In this document: positions 42,052 through 51,288 of the stretch, in pieces
How positions within the stretch are numbered: the stretch's first letter is position 1
Layout of the letters: the number at the start of each line of letters is the position of its first letter
Assembly (NCBI GenBank): GCA_945898195.1
Contig: CAMDHM010000009.1
Coordinates: forward strand, 1 to 64,000
Reading direction: 5' to 3'
Source of the DNA: Pseudobacteriovorax antillogorgiicola
GTDB lineage: Bacteria > Bdellovibrionota_B > Oligoflexia > Oligoflexales > RGVZ01
Length of the DNA stretch: 64,000 bases
Made by a program: the position numbers and the translations under genes
Notes under the pieces: model-generated
Database searches by the model: none
What the model saw: only the letters and a program-made list of their open reading frames with translations
Told to the model about the DNA's origin: nothing

Positions 42052-42894
42052 ATGATGCGCGATGGCATTCATCCTGGATATTTGGGTCCAGACGCACGAA
42101 AAGCACCGATCTTAATCTGGACGCGGGCGGCAGCAGATTTACCCATCGACAAATATTTACTCAATGCACTTCGAGTCGACGTCCTCCATGTTCCGTGCAT
42201 TGGGGTCGAAACCCTGACACCTTCGCAAAGAAGCGAAGGCTCTTTTCAAAAAAAATCTCGAATTATTTTCACAAGCCAGAATGCCGTTAAAATATGTGCC
42301 GCGTGGCGCGAATTGGACCCGGCGGCATTTACCACGTTAGCCTCTGCCACAAGCATCTTTACTCATGGGCGAAAAACCGCTGAACTCGCCGAAAAGTTGT
42401 TAGACAGGCCAATCCAATGCATCGATTCACCGACCAGTGAGGGTCTTGCTGCGGCACTACTTCGTGATTCATCGATGAGCTCAACTCCGATGGTTTGGTT
42501 TTGCGGAGAAGAGGTCGCCTTCGACTTATCGTCACACCTCAAATCAAATGGTCTGAACTGTGAACGAATACCCGTCTATCGAACCGGAGCCCACCCAACT
42601 GATAGCACCGGTCAGTGCCTGGTGGGTGAAGCACTTGCTGCAGCAAGAGAGCAACTTGCATTGCGGGTCAAAGGCTGCCGGATTGCCATTTGCTTTGCCA
42701 GTCCATCAGCCGTTAGCGGATGGTTGAAATTTGCGGGAAGTCATGCCCTTTTGGTACCAAAAGCCATCTCGGCCGCCGTCATCGGCCCGACCACGGCACG
42801 GGCTGCCACCGAAGCCGGTTTTGCTCGGGTCACAGCCTGCGCCTGGCCTCAACTTGCCGACCTAGCCGCACTGGGAACCCAATTAGCGTTTTGA
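42052..42894 (+). CDS. hemD: Uroporphyrinogen-III synthase
   Basis: A 280-residue HEM4-family enzyme that closes hydroxymethylbilane to uroporphyrinogen III. The family is poorly conserved; visible hallmarks are I-I-F-T-S-Q-N-A-V near residue 75 and, in the second half, I-C-F-A-S-P-S-A-V followed by A-A-V-I-G-P-T-T-A-R-A-A, the paired Rossmann-like motifs of the two lobes. It is the last gene of the hemX-hemA-hemC-hemD operon. It starts 14 bases after hemC. Confidence 0.9.
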   Translation: MMRDGIHPGYLGPDARKAPILIWTRAAADLPIDKYLLNALRVDVLHVPCIGVETLTPSQRSEGSFQKKSRIIFTSQNAVKICAAWRELDPAAFTTLASATSIFTHGRKTAELAEKLLDRPIQCIDSPTSEGLAAALLRDSSMSSTPMVWFCGEEVAFDLSSHLKSNGLNCERIPVYRTGAHPTDSTGQCLVGEALAAAREQLALRVKGCRIAICFASPSAVSGWLKFAGSHALLVPKAISAAVIGPTTARAATEAGFARVTACAWPQLADLAALGTQLAF

Positions 42895-42963
42895 GCGCCC
42901 GCACTGATCCAGCCATTTATAATAAAATAGTATCCCCAAAATCATATATATGTGATTAATAAA

Positions 42964-42991
42964 TTGAATATTTTATAAAAAAGGTTAGAAT
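42964..42991 (+). promoter_or_regulatory. Promoter candidate for rlmN
   Basis: TTGAAT at 42964-42969, a 16-base spacer and TAGAAT at 42986-42991 lie in an AT-rich stretch 27 bases ahead of the rlmN ATG. The spacing and sequences fit a sigma-70-type promoter. Confidence 0.5.
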
Positions 42992-43017
42992 CCGCACCAA
43001 AATAGCTGGGAACTGCC

Positions 43018-44142
43018 ATGACACTCGAATTAACCATCCCTAAAAAGCCCCACGCCCTGGAGCTCGACCTATCCCAACTTACGGCGATTTTGAAGTCATG
43101 GGGAGAACCCGGTTATCGCGCTGCACAAATCTTAAAATGGATTTATTCGGAAAAATGCGTTGATCCATCCAAGATGTCGAACCTGCCGGCGGGACTTCGC
43201 GAAAAACTCGCCACTGGAATCGACTGGTTTTTGCCTGAAATTCACAGTTCGCTGAGTGCAGAAGATGGCTCGACGAAACTTCTTTTAAAAACAGCAACCG
43301 GCCAATTCATGGAAGCCGTCATCCTGCGCTACGAAAACCGCACGAGCCTTTGCGTCTCGTCACAAGTCGGTTGCAAACTTGCCTGCACGTTTTGCCAGAC
43401 GGGAAAGCTTGGTTTCTTCCGGCATCTGGCGGCCCACGAAATTTTGGCGCAGTATGCGCTAGCCAGCAGCATCGTTCGCGCTGAGGGGCGTCGCCTATCC
43501 CACGTCGTATTCATGGGTATGGGCGAACCACTCGACAACTACCAAAACGTCGTCACAACCGTTAAAACCATGCTACGCCCAGAAGAAGAATTTGGATTCG
43601 GCCTGTCCAATCGACATGTTACCGTTTCCACTTCAGGATTAGCCCCAAAAATCGTTGACCTTGCCAATGACGTAAAATGCGCATTGGCCGTCTCACTACA
43701 CGCCACACGAGATGAACTGAGAACGGAATTGATGCCGATCAACCGGCGCTACCCACTGATTGAACTCAAGGCCGCCCTGACGACATGGCAAGCGATAACG
43801 GGCAGCAAAATCACCTTGGAATACATCCTAATCAAAGACAAAAACTGCGGCCTGCGCGAGGCCAAAGAACTGGTTAAATTCACCTCTGGATTACGCGCCA
43901 AAGTGAATTTAATTCCATTCAACGCCCACCCAGGCCTACCCTTTGAACGACCAGGGGATGACGACATCCGCGCCTTTCAAAAGCACCTCGCTGAGCGGTC
44001 CATACCGGCGCCAGTCCGTTATAGCAAAGGGCTCGATGTCTCTGCTGCCTGTGGACAACTGGCCGCAAAGCAAATTGAAAATCTGACTGCCATTCCCTCA
44101 CGAAAGGCTGTCGTGGCAGAAAGAGTGCTGCCACAGCCCTGA
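43018..44142 (+). CDS. rlmN: 23S rRNA (adenine-2503-C2) methyltransferase
   Basis: Radical SAM methyltransferase of 374 residues that modifies A2503 of 23S rRNA and A37 of some tRNAs. The cluster motif is C-K-L-A-C-T-F-C; M-G-M-G-E-P-L-D-N-Y follows, and the methyl-carrying C-terminal cysteine is in S-A-A-C-G-Q-L-A. The second catalytic cysteine is in the S-S-Q-V-G-C context upstream of the cluster, as in all RlmN/Cfr proteins. It is single, behind its own promoter candidate, and converges with ricT with 18 bases between them. Confidence 0.95.
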   Translation: MTLELTIPKKPHALELDLSQLTAILKSWGEPGYRAAQILKWIYSEKCVDPSKMSNLPAGLREKLATGIDWFLPEIHSSLSAEDGSTKLLLKTATGQFMEAVILRYENRTSLCVSSQVGCKLACTFCQTGKLGFFRHLAAHEILAQYALASSIVRAEGRRLSHVVFMGMGEPLDNYQNVVTTVKTMLRPEEEFGFGLSNRHVTVSTSGLAPKIVDLANDVKCALAVSLHATRDELRTELMPINRRYPLIELKAALTTWQAITGSKITLEYILIKDKNCGLREAKELVKFTSGLRAKVNLIPFNAHPGLPFERPGDDDIRAFQKHLAERSIPAPVRYSKGLDVSAACGQLAAKQIENLTAIPSRKAVVAERVLPQP

Positions 44143-44160
44143 TTTATACGCCCCCCCGGC

Positions 44161-45360
44161 CTAAGGTGACGGAGGAGTTCCACCGCCTCCACGCCCGCCA
44201 CGACCTCGCCGCCCACGACGACGCCCACGGCCTTCGCCGTTTGGTTCCTCGGCACCCTGAGTGACCGGCACAGCCTTACCTTCCGGAAGTAATTCCGCTT
44301 TAGATTGCGACCCGGACTGTTCGTTAGACTTTGCGGTGGGTTTTTGAGAACCCTCAAAACCAAAATCTTCAAGATTAATATCTTCCGACCAAATTTCGGC
44401 CTCGGCAAGATCCTCATCAATATGCTGTTCGTCGTCCGCTTCATTTGCCGTGTCAGACGCAGGTTTCTGTTGGACCTGAGGCGACTTGCCTGCGCGGTCG
44501 CTCCGCCCCCCCCTATCGCCACGCTCTCCATAGTCAGACGACACCCTCGGCCCCTTATCCAAAACCTCAAGCTGGGCAATTGGCAAGGTTTGGATATTAC
44601 CGTCCTCACTGATAATCATCACGCGCTGGTTGATCAAATCTGATTTGATCACCGTGGCAGGAACGCCGTCCTCAATAACACGGACCTTCGCACCCTTACC
44701 CGGCATGATGCGGCGCATCTCTGTATAGGTATCGTTCTCATAGGTCAGACAGCACAATAAACGACCGCATCCACCCGATACTTTGGTTGGATTCAAGGCC
44801 AGGTTTTGGTTCTTGGCCATCTTAATGGACACCGGAACAAATTCACGAAGGAAACTTGAACAGCAAAACTCACGCCCACAAATACCGATCCCTCCAACGA
44901 GCTTTGCCTCATCGCGAGCACCGACTTGCTTCAACTCAACGCGAGCAAAAAGGCCTGTTGCAAGGTCCTTCACTAATTCACGGAAATCCACCCGCCCCGC
45001 AGCCGAAAAATAAATAATGATCTTGTTGCCACCGAGCTGAACTTCCGCCTTCAAGATGCGAATATTCAACTCATGCCGCTTCAGAGCCTCACGCGAAAAA
45101 TGCTCGACAAATTCAGGCGACTGTTTGTTTGGAATCTCAAGATCTTTCGCAGTAGCCTTGCGTATGATGGGTTTAAGCTCCTGATCGCCAAGTTCAGATC
45201 GAGCAAGAAGTTTCAATACGGCGACTTCTGCCAGGCTTGGACCACGATCGGTATCAACCACCACGGGATCGCCCAGGCGTACATCGTAATCACCCGGAGT
45301 AAAGTGATAGATCTTGCCCGCACGCCTAAATTGAACGCCAACCACGTTGACGGAATCCAT
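44161..45360 (-). CDS. ricT: PSP1-domain protein RicT/YaaT-like
   Basis: A 399-residue cytoplasmic protein of the PSP1/YaaT family. In Bacillus the homologue (RicT) belongs to the Y-complex that works with RNase Y in mRNA processing. The family's cysteine motifs are complete: G-R-E-F-C-C-S near residue 165 and G-G-C-G-R-L-L-C-C-L near 197, the clusters that hold an iron-sulfur centre in RicT. The last 130 residues are extra: an acidic, Ser/Glu-rich linker and a terminal R-G-R-R-R-G-R-R-G-R-G-G-R-G-G-G-G tail typical of RNA-binding proteins. It follows tmk and holB in one operon, the same neighbourhood as in Bacillus. Confidence 0.92.
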   Translation of the reverse strand: MDSVNVVGVQFRRAGKIYHFTPGDYDVRLGDPVVVDTDRGPSLAEVAVLKLLARSELGDQELKPIIRKATAKDLEIPNKQSPEFVEHFSREALKRHELNIRILKAEVQLGGNKIIIYFSAAGRVDFRELVKDLATGLFARVELKQVGARDEAKLVGGIGICGREFCCSSFLREFVPVSIKMAKNQNLALNPTKVSGGCGRLLCCLTYENDTYTEMRRIMPGKGAKVRVIEDGVPATVIKSDLINQRVMIISEDGNIQTLPIAQLEVLDKGPRVSSDYGERGDRGGRSDRAGKSPQVQQKPASDTANEADDEQHIDEDLAEAEIWSEDINLEDFGFEGSQKPTAKSNEQSGSQSKAELLPEGKAVPVTQGAEEPNGEGRGRRRGRRGRGGRGGGGTPPSP

Positions 45361-45390
45361 AAATCATTCCCCAATCAAAAATAACCCGGA

Positions 45391-46236
45391 TTAAATTCTT
45401 CCAGGCGCTGCGCCGGTCATCTCGGCTGCGAGCTGTGTGTTCAAGACGATTTTTTGCCGACGCGCCCACTTATGCAATTGGCTAAGGGTGTTCCGGCGTG
45501 GCCCCACCTTATCCAAAAGCAAGGCAGCACGCCCATTGGCAAAATATTCGCGATATAATTCATTCAATACAATTTCAGCGCCGGCAGCAAATTCACCTGC
45601 CTTCATGCGTCCTTGACGGGCAATTTGCTCTGCAGGAACCAGAGCATCAGCAGCCATTTGGGCCTGAAGGAGTTCGCTGATAGCGTCATGGATGGCAGGT
45701 ACAATTTCTGGCACTACTTCCCGTCCAGGAATACGCAGCGCGAGTAGACGCGAACGCAAAGTCGCTAAAAGGTTACGCGGATGCCGGGCCGTGACCAAAA
45801 TAAGCGCGCCTTCCGGTGGCTCCTCGACGGTCTTCAATAATGCATTTGCAGCCTGTTCGGTCAGATTCTCAGCCTGGCGCAACCATACAACACGCCAGGC
45901 CTTACGCCCGTCGGTACGGACGGCAGAGTGCCACCCCAAATGCTCAATGGCGCCACGCACGCGCTCAATTTTAATGGACTCGGTCGATGGCTGCCCATCT
46001 TCAACCGATCCTCCGATTTGTAAAACCTCAGGATGCTCTCCCATCAAAAACGAACGGCATTCGGAACAACCACCACATGGAACACCGTCGTCAGATTTTT
46101 GAGGGGGCACCTGACAAAACAGACTCATCAAGAACTGGCGGGCTGAGGCATCAACCACAGCGGGGGCTGGCCCGTAAAGCAATAGCGATTGGGGCATACG
46201 ATTGCTGCGCGACAATTCTAGCAACGGAGGAATCAT
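45391..46236 (-). CDS. holB: DNA polymerase III delta' subunit
   Basis: A 281-residue clamp-loader subunit. The zinc module C-G-G-C-S-E-C with an upstream Cys and the sensor segment A-N-A-L-L-K-T-V-E-E-P-P are typical of delta'. The P-loop is degenerate (Y-G-P-A-P-A-V-V-D, without G-K-T), as usual for a subunit that does not hydrolyse ATP. The ATG overlaps the tmk stop by four bases; ricT follows 30 bases later. Confidence 0.93.
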   Translation of the reverse strand: MIPPLLELSRSNRMPQSLLLYGPAPAVVDASARQFLMSLFCQVPPQKSDDGVPCGGCSECRSFLMGEHPEVLQIGGSVEDGQPSTESIKIERVRGAIEHLGWHSAVRTDGRKAWRVVWLRQAENLTEQAANALLKTVEEPPEGALILVTARHPRNLLATLRSRLLALRIPGREVVPEIVPAIHDAISELLQAQMAADALVPAEQIARQGRMKAGEFAAGAEIVLNELYREYFANGRAALLLDKVGPRRNTLSQLHKWARRQKIVLNTQLAAEMTGAAPGRI

Positions 46237-46922
46237 TTCTGCCCCCCCCTAAATAAGTCAGGAAATTTTTGGCGAACGATTGCCATCGCTTCGTTGGTCA
46301 GTTCCAAAGGACTTTTGATTGCATCCAATATAACAAACCGCTTGGGCGCACGCCGGGCGCAATCAAGAAATCCAGCACGGATTTTCTCGTGCTGTTCTGT
46401 CGAACCAGCGTCGTAGCGCTGGGCACCATCTTCGACCTGGCCGACACGAGCACGATCATCACTGCGCCGACTGGAAATTTCCACGGGACAGTCCAACAAA
46501 AAAGTCAGATCAGGATCTAAACCCTTCGTCGCAAAACGATTGGTTGATTCCAACCAAGCTCGGTCGAGTCCACCAACAGCACCCTGATAAACCATCGTCG
46601 AGTCCGCATAGCGGTCGCAAAGAACAATACCGCCACGCTCCAATGCCGGCCGAATCAAATGGGCCACATGTTGTGCCCGTGCCGCCATAACCAGCATTGC
46701 TTCCGTTTCCGGAATTAAACTTTCCCCTGAAGGCGGACTGGCAAAAATTGCGCGAATGCTGTTCGCCACGGAAGTTCCACCGGGCTCGCGGGTTTGAAGA
46801 ACAGGCACATCACCACCTGACAGGGCTGCGTAAAAGGACTTCACAAAGGTTGTCTTGCCGACCCCCTCGCCCCCTTCAACTGTGATGAATAATCCCTGCC
46901 GCATCCAAGGCCGCCCAATCAA
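46233..46922 (-). CDS. tmk: Thymidylate kinase
   Basis: A 229-residue enzyme phosphorylating dTMP to dTDP. The P-loop E-G-G-E-G-V-G-K-T-T and the D-R-Y motif in C-D-R-Y-A-D-S-T-M-V-Y-Q-G are both present; a LID region with Arg residues follows (R-R-S-D-D-R-A-R). ATG 46904 (residue 7) would give the more usual N-terminus. A dyad GTCCGT-CTA-ACGGAC (46926-46940) lies just upstream of the start. It is the first gene of the tmk-holB-ricT operon. Confidence 0.95.
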   Translation of the reverse strand: MIGRPWMRQGLFITVEGGEGVGKTTFVKSFYAALSGGDVPVLQTREPGGTSVANSIRAIFASPPSGESLIPETEAMLVMAARAQHVAHLIRPALERGGIVLCDRYADSTMVYQGAVGGLDRAWLESTNRFATKGLDPDLTFLLDCPVEISSRRSDDRARVGQVEDGAQRYDAGSTEQHEKIRAGFLDCARRAPKRFVILDAIKSPLELTNEAMAIVRQKFPDLFRGGQK

Positions 46923-47135
46923 AAAGTCCGTCTAACGGACCGTACAAAAACAGTGCCGTGATTTGTGACACCACAAAAACCAATCAATTTAATCCCAAAC
47001 ACCTGACTTTACTCTAATCTTTTCAGCCAGATACACCACAAAAAAAGCCCCTCACCCGTCATCAAAATGCGGCCTTTTCTCCAACCCCCCGAAATCTACC
47101 TACAAATCCCTGCCCGACACTCCGATACGGGCGAC

Positions 47136-48899
47136 ATGCCAGGAAGCACTCAATACTACCTCGAAAAAAAAATCGCCCGTGGCGGTATGGCCGAAATATG
47201 GCTGGCGCGCCAAATCGGAGGCGATGGCTTTCAACGAATTTGCGCCGTAAAACGCATTTTGCCCCACTATGCGGAAGATGCCGAATACGTCCAGATGTTC
47301 CGGGACGAGGCCGAAATGTGCAAAGCCCTGCGCCACACCAATATCGTCCGCGTCGAGGGCTTCCAAGCGTTTGGGGCAACCTGGGGAATGGTGATGGAAT
47401 TCGTGGAAGGCACCGACCTACGGGCCCTACTCCATCAATGCTCGCTTCAAAAAATGCGCCTGACGGTGCCCATGGCCGTCTACATCGCATCCGAGGCAGC
47501 CAAGGGCCTGCATTATGCCCACAGCAAGCTTGACGAAATGACGGGACGAAAGATGAACATCGTCCACCGTGATATTTCACCGCAGAATCTCTTGCTTAGC
47601 TTTTCCGGCGAAGTGAAGGTCACAGACTTTGGGATCGCCGACGGCGGAAACCGCGTGACAGACACCCGGCCAGGTATTGTCAAAGGAAAGTACTCCTACA
47701 TGAGCCCGGAGCAAGTTTCCGCGAAAAATGTTGACGGCAGGTCCGACGTTTTTTCTCTGGGTATTGTTTTGTGGGAAACATTGACGATGCATCGCCTGTT
47801 CAACATGGACACCGACGTTGAAACGATCCGGCACGTACACGAATGTCGAATCCCGCCCGTCCTGCGGACCCTTAACCCCGATGTCGATTCGGGGCTGGAA
47901 GCCATTGTCATGAGAGCGTTACAAAGGGACCCCCACCGGCGTTTCGAAACCGGCAATGAATTCGAGCGAGAGCTGCGCCGCTACCTCGGCCAACGATACC
48001 CAGAATTCACCTCGGAGGACCTATCGCGATTCCTCTCCACTGCGCTCGTCCAGCGAAAAACAGAAATCGCCAACGACATCCGCTCACTCTTGTCCCAGCC
48101 AGTACCTCAGCCAACTCAAAACAGGCCACGTTCCACCGCACCCGTAACGAATCCCGGAAATAGTATAAACCCATACAGTGCTGCACCGATGACCAACGCG
48201 CCCCAATCATCGCGTCAAACAGCGATGCGCTCTGGGCCACAATGGCAGACACGGGGAACTGTCTCCCAAGGAAGATGGCTAAACCCCATATGGCTTTACG
48301 CACTAGTCATCTTCGGTGGACTCGCCGGCATGATGATGCTCGGTCAATTGCGCGTCCCACTGACGGCAAAAGATCCGGCCCAATTGGTTGGCAAAGGCAA
48401 CACGAATTCCGTTCAACTTTCCATCAACGGAAAGCCGGCCTTTCATGGAAGTTACAAAAAAATACCTATAGCCATTCGCTTGCCGCCCGGCCGCCACGTC
48501 CTGACCGCACGACGGGATGGCTATTTTTCGGATCAGACTCAAGTGGAAATTAGGCCGGGAACCGTCCTTGAAGAGGTCACCTTCAATTTGAAGCCAAAAG
48601 GCGAGTTTGCACGGGTGGCAATTTCCGCGAATTGGGCCACCAGTCCGACCATTCAGGTGAATATTAACGAGGGCTTCTATGTTACGCGAATTCCCACCAA
48701 CCCGAACGGTGAGGGCGCTGCTCAGGCAGTTCCTGACCTGCAAATTGGCCAGGAATATCGGATTACCGCATCCGCTGCGGAAGACGCATCGCACCGGGAT
48801 GTTTCCTGCCGCTTTACCCCATCACGCCTACCCGCCGACAAACGGACCCAGCTCCACATCGATTTCGTTGCACAAAACTGCACCATCTTCATCCGCTAG
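47136..48899 (+). CDS. Membrane Ser/Thr protein kinase with C-terminal PEGA domain
   Basis: A 587-residue Hanks-type kinase. The glycine loop A-R-G-G-M-A-E-I-W, ATP-binding Lys (C-A-V-K-R), catalytic loop V-H-R-D-I-S-P-Q-N, D-F-G and S-P-E-Q-V are all intact. After a Pro/Asn/Thr-rich linker comes one membrane helix (W-L-Y-A-L-V-I-F-G-G-L-A-G) and an extracytoplasmic PEGA-type sandwich (L-P-P-G-R-H-V-L-T-A-R-R-D-G-Y). ATG 47136 is preferred because it starts at the kinase core; ATG 47067 is an alternative. The last codons and stop lie in a 15-base tandem duplication. No dedicated substrate is next to it; exonuclease VII genes follow. Confidence 0.92.
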   Translation: MPGSTQYYLEKKIARGGMAEIWLARQIGGDGFQRICAVKRILPHYAEDAEYVQMFRDEAEMCKALRHTNIVRVEGFQAFGATWGMVMEFVEGTDLRALLHQCSLQKMRLTVPMAVYIASEAAKGLHYAHSKLDEMTGRKMNIVHRDISPQNLLLSFSGEVKVTDFGIADGGNRVTDTRPGIVKGKYSYMSPEQVSAKNVDGRSDVFSLGIVLWETLTMHRLFNMDTDVETIRHVHECRIPPVLRTLNPDVDSGLEAIVMRALQRDPHRRFETGNEFERELRRYLGQRYPEFTSEDLSRFLSTALVQRKTEIANDIRSLLSQPVPQPTQNRPRSTAPVTNPGNSINPYSAAPMTNAPQSSRQTAMRSGPQWQTRGTVSQGRWLNPIWLYALVIFGGLAGMMMLGQLRVPLTAKDPAQLVGKGNTNSVQLSINGKPAFHGSYKKIPIAIRLPPGRHVLTARRDGYFSDQTQVEIRPGTVLEEVTFNLKPKGEFARVAISANWATSPTIQVNINEGFYVTRIPTNPNGEGAAQAVPDLQIGQEYRITASAAEDASHRDVSCRFTPSRLPADKRTQLHIDFVAQNCTIFIR

Positions 48900-48926
48900 A
48901 ATGATGACCCTTAGAATGATGACCCT
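48897..48926 (+). repeat. 15-bp tandem duplication across the kinase stop
   Basis: TAGAATGATGACCCT is repeated exactly at 48897-48911 and 48912-48926. The first copy supplies the kinase TAG stop codon. Probably a recent slippage duplication. Confidence 0.8.
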
Positions 48927-48977
48927 CCCCCCCAAAATCGGCTGACGAAGGCCCGTCGGCGTGCTAACCGTCTTTCC

Positions 48978-50393
48978 ATGGCACTACACTTCACCGTTCG
49001 CGAAGACAAAATCATCGTCTATGGCGACACCTATCGCCATCGGGACGCAATCAAAGCCCTGAGCGGAAGGTTCGATAAGGTCTTTAAAACCTGGCAAATA
49101 CCGCTCAACGATGAGGCCTTGAAAAAAGTGCAGGAGCTTGCCTCCCCCGTAACCGCGGGAGTCACCGCTGCCAAACCAGAAAAAATCGCTGAGCGCGGCG
49201 GGACTGAACTCCCACGAACGGACCAAGGAATCCCCGTCCGGGATTTGGTCGCGGCTGTAGCACAAAGCATCGCCACCGGCTTTCCTGGCCCAGTGTGGGT
49301 TATCGGCGAAATTGAAAATCTTACCATCCGCCCTCAAGGAATTTTCCTGAATCTCGCCGAAACAAAAGAACAAGGGCGCAACGCAACGGTCGGCTCCATT
49401 AGCGTCAAGGCCACGATCTGGCCAAACGGCCTTGAGTACATGGCACAAATGCATGGGGAAGAAACCCTTCGCCAAATCATGCAAGACGGCATGCAGGTTC
49501 GCTGCCTGTGCCGGGTCGGCTTCTATCGGGATCGAGCCCAGCTCTCATTGACCATCGAGAACATTGATCCACTATTTACACGCGGCGCCCTGGCGCTGGC
49601 TCGCGAGACGCTACTCAAAGACTTGCGACTCAAGGGCCTTGATCGCGCCAACAAACAGCTCCCAATGCCCTTCTTCCCGTTTCGTATTGGGTTGATTAGT
49701 TCGGAAGGGAGCCGCGCCGAAAGTGACTTCCTTCACCAGATGGAATCGGGACTTTTTCCCGGCAAGATCTTATTCATGCACGCGGCGACACAAGGCGAGA
49801 AAGTTCCGATTGAGGTACCAGCCGCCATTAAGCATCTGGCAGCAGCCGGATGCGACGTTATTGTGATTACACGTGGCGGAGGCAGCGCGGCGGACCTCCG
49901 ATGGTTTGATTCACCAGAAATAGCCTACGCTGTTGCCGGATGCCCCGTACCCATAATTGCAGCCATAGGCCATCATGATGATACGTGTATTGCAGAAGAG
50001 ATCTGCCACCTTCGACAAAAAACGCCCACAGCGGCAGCACAATATTTAATTGACTGTTTTGCAACCGTACGAAGCCGAATTGATGCTGCAGGAACCGGAC
50101 TTAAAAACTCCATCGACCGCATGGCAGAAGTCCAAATGCAATGGTTTGAAGTGCTCGCCGGACGCCTGCAAACGGCTGCCCTGCGAGCCATTTCAGCATA
50201 TGCATCGGAACTCTCAGCCATTGAAATGCGCCTTGCGGCACTGGACCCGAAACCATGGTTGGATCGGGGATGGACACGACTCAGCGTCAACGGAGAAGCC
50301 ATCGACAGCATCACTCAACTGAAAAAAGGCATGCTCGTCCATGCAAGACTAAAAGACGGACCCGTTAGCATGGTTGTAGAATCGCTTAAATGA
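48978..50393 (+). CDS. xseA: Exonuclease VII large subunit with extra N-terminal domain
   Basis: A 471-residue nuclease subunit. The OB-fold (V-W-V-I-G-E-I-E-N-L) begins near residue 88 and the catalytic segment has T-R-G-G-G-S-A-A-D-L-R-W-F-D, A-A-I-G-H-H-D-D-T and T-P-T-A-A-A, matching XseA throughout. Residues 1-80 are not part of standard XseA: V-Y-G-D-T-Y-R-H-R-D-A-I-K-A-L-S-G-R-F and K-T-W-Q-I-P-L look like a HARP/SMARCAL1-type nucleic-acid-binding module. The coiled-coil C-terminus is short. xseB follows 10 bases after its stop. Confidence 0.93.
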   Translation: MALHFTVREDKIIVYGDTYRHRDAIKALSGRFDKVFKTWQIPLNDEALKKVQELASPVTAGVTAAKPEKIAERGGTELPRTDQGIPVRDLVAAVAQSIATGFPGPVWVIGEIENLTIRPQGIFLNLAETKEQGRNATVGSISVKATIWPNGLEYMAQMHGEETLRQIMQDGMQVRCLCRVGFYRDRAQLSLTIENIDPLFTRGALALARETLLKDLRLKGLDRANKQLPMPFFPFRIGLISSEGSRAESDFLHQMESGLFPGKILFMHAATQGEKVPIEVPAAIKHLAAAGCDVIVITRGGGSAADLRWFDSPEIAYAVAGCPVPIIAAIGHHDDTCIAEEICHLRQKTPTAAAQYLIDCFATVRSRIDAAGTGLKNSIDRMAEVQMQWFEVLAGRLQTAALRAISAYASELSAIEMRLAALDPKPWLDRGWTRLSVNGEAIDSITQLKKGMLVHARLKDGPVSMVVESLK

Positions 50394-50403
50394 GGGAACA
50401 AAA

Positions 50404-50601
50404 ATGATCGAACACGACATCAAAGAGTCGAAGCGTTACCGCGAAATGTTGGATGAGGTTGAAGCCATCGTTCGCGACCTTGGTCAAAACAAACAAGATT
50501 TGGACGAAGTGACCGGAAAGGTTCAAAAAGGATTTGAAATCATCAAATCCATGAAGGATCGATTGGAACAAACAAGGGCACAGGTTGAAAAAATCCGCTA
50601 G
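50404..50601 (+). CDS. xseB: Exonuclease VII small subunit
   Basis: A 65-residue two-helix protein in the correct place after xseA. The sequence reads as a helical hairpin: a D-E-V-E-A-I-V-R-D-L first helix and a V-Q-K-G-F-E-I-I-K-S second helix, the standard XseB pattern. The small subunit coats the long helix of XseA. Confidence 0.85.
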   Translation: MIEHDIKESKRYREMLDEVEAIVRDLGQNKQDLDEVTGKVQKGFEIIKSMKDRLEQTRAQVEKIR

Positions 50602-50610
50602 GAGACTTAG

Positions 50611-51288
50611 ATGATCAGATCTTGCAAGGTTGTATCGGTATTGCTAACCGCCCTCACCGGACTCTTTATGGTTTCTTGCGCAACGGATCAGGCGGCGAAA
50701 ATGCGCGCCGAGAGAAAAACGACTGTGGGGTCAAACGTCAGTAATTCATTGGTTGCCGAATATCGTCCCGCAGACAACTATGGTGTTGACTTCGCCTACT
50801 ACTCCAGCTTTGGCCGTAGTAGCTCTTCTTACGAATTAATGGATAACAACCTGTCCCTCTTTGGCTCTGAGGACGGGCAACGCGCGCTTGATCGGTCATC
50901 CATGAATTCCTTCACCGCGGCCGGATCCTGGTATCCATGGGCAACATCCGCGTTTCGCGTGGGCGCTGGATTAACGCAATCCACTGGAGAGATCTCCTTT
51001 GATTCGCCTCAAGTCAACGCGGACGCTAAGTGGAGGCAGGTCAGGTACGATATCAGCTCGACCTATCTGACTCTTCCGCTTGGTTGGAACTGGATTTTCG
51101 AAACTCTCGAGGGCTTCACATTTGGTTGGGACATCGCCCTAAATTACCGGATGTTAAACAACAGCTCCCTTACCAGCAGCGATTCCAGTATCGATACCGC
51201 TAATCGTGACGCCTATTTCAAACGGTTTGAAAATAGCCAAAAGGTGGTCTACGGATCCGTCTTGAGCCACATTGGCTATTCCTTTTGA
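50611..51288 (+). CDS. Putative outer-membrane lipoprotein/barrel protein
   Basis: A 225-residue exported protein. The signal ends L-F-M-V-S-C, an imperfect lipobox, so it may be a lipoprotein. The rest is Ser/Tyr-rich with alternating hydrophobic residues suggesting a small beta-barrel of about eight strands, and it ends G-Y-S-F with a terminal Phe. No named family is recognised. AGGAG lies seven bases upstream of the ATG. It follows xseB by nine bases, so it may share the exonuclease VII transcript although function is unrelated. Confidence 0.65.
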   Translation: MIRSCKVVSVLLTALTGLFMVSCATDQAAKMRAERKTTVGSNVSNSLVAEYRPADNYGVDFAYYSSFGRSSSSYELMDNNLSLFGSEDGQRALDRSSMNSFTAAGSWYPWATSAFRVGAGLTQSTGEISFDSPQVNADAKWRQVRYDISSTYLTLPLGWNWIFETLEGFTFGWDIALNYRMLNNSSLTSSDSSIDTANRDAYFKRFENSQKVVYGSVLSHIGYSF

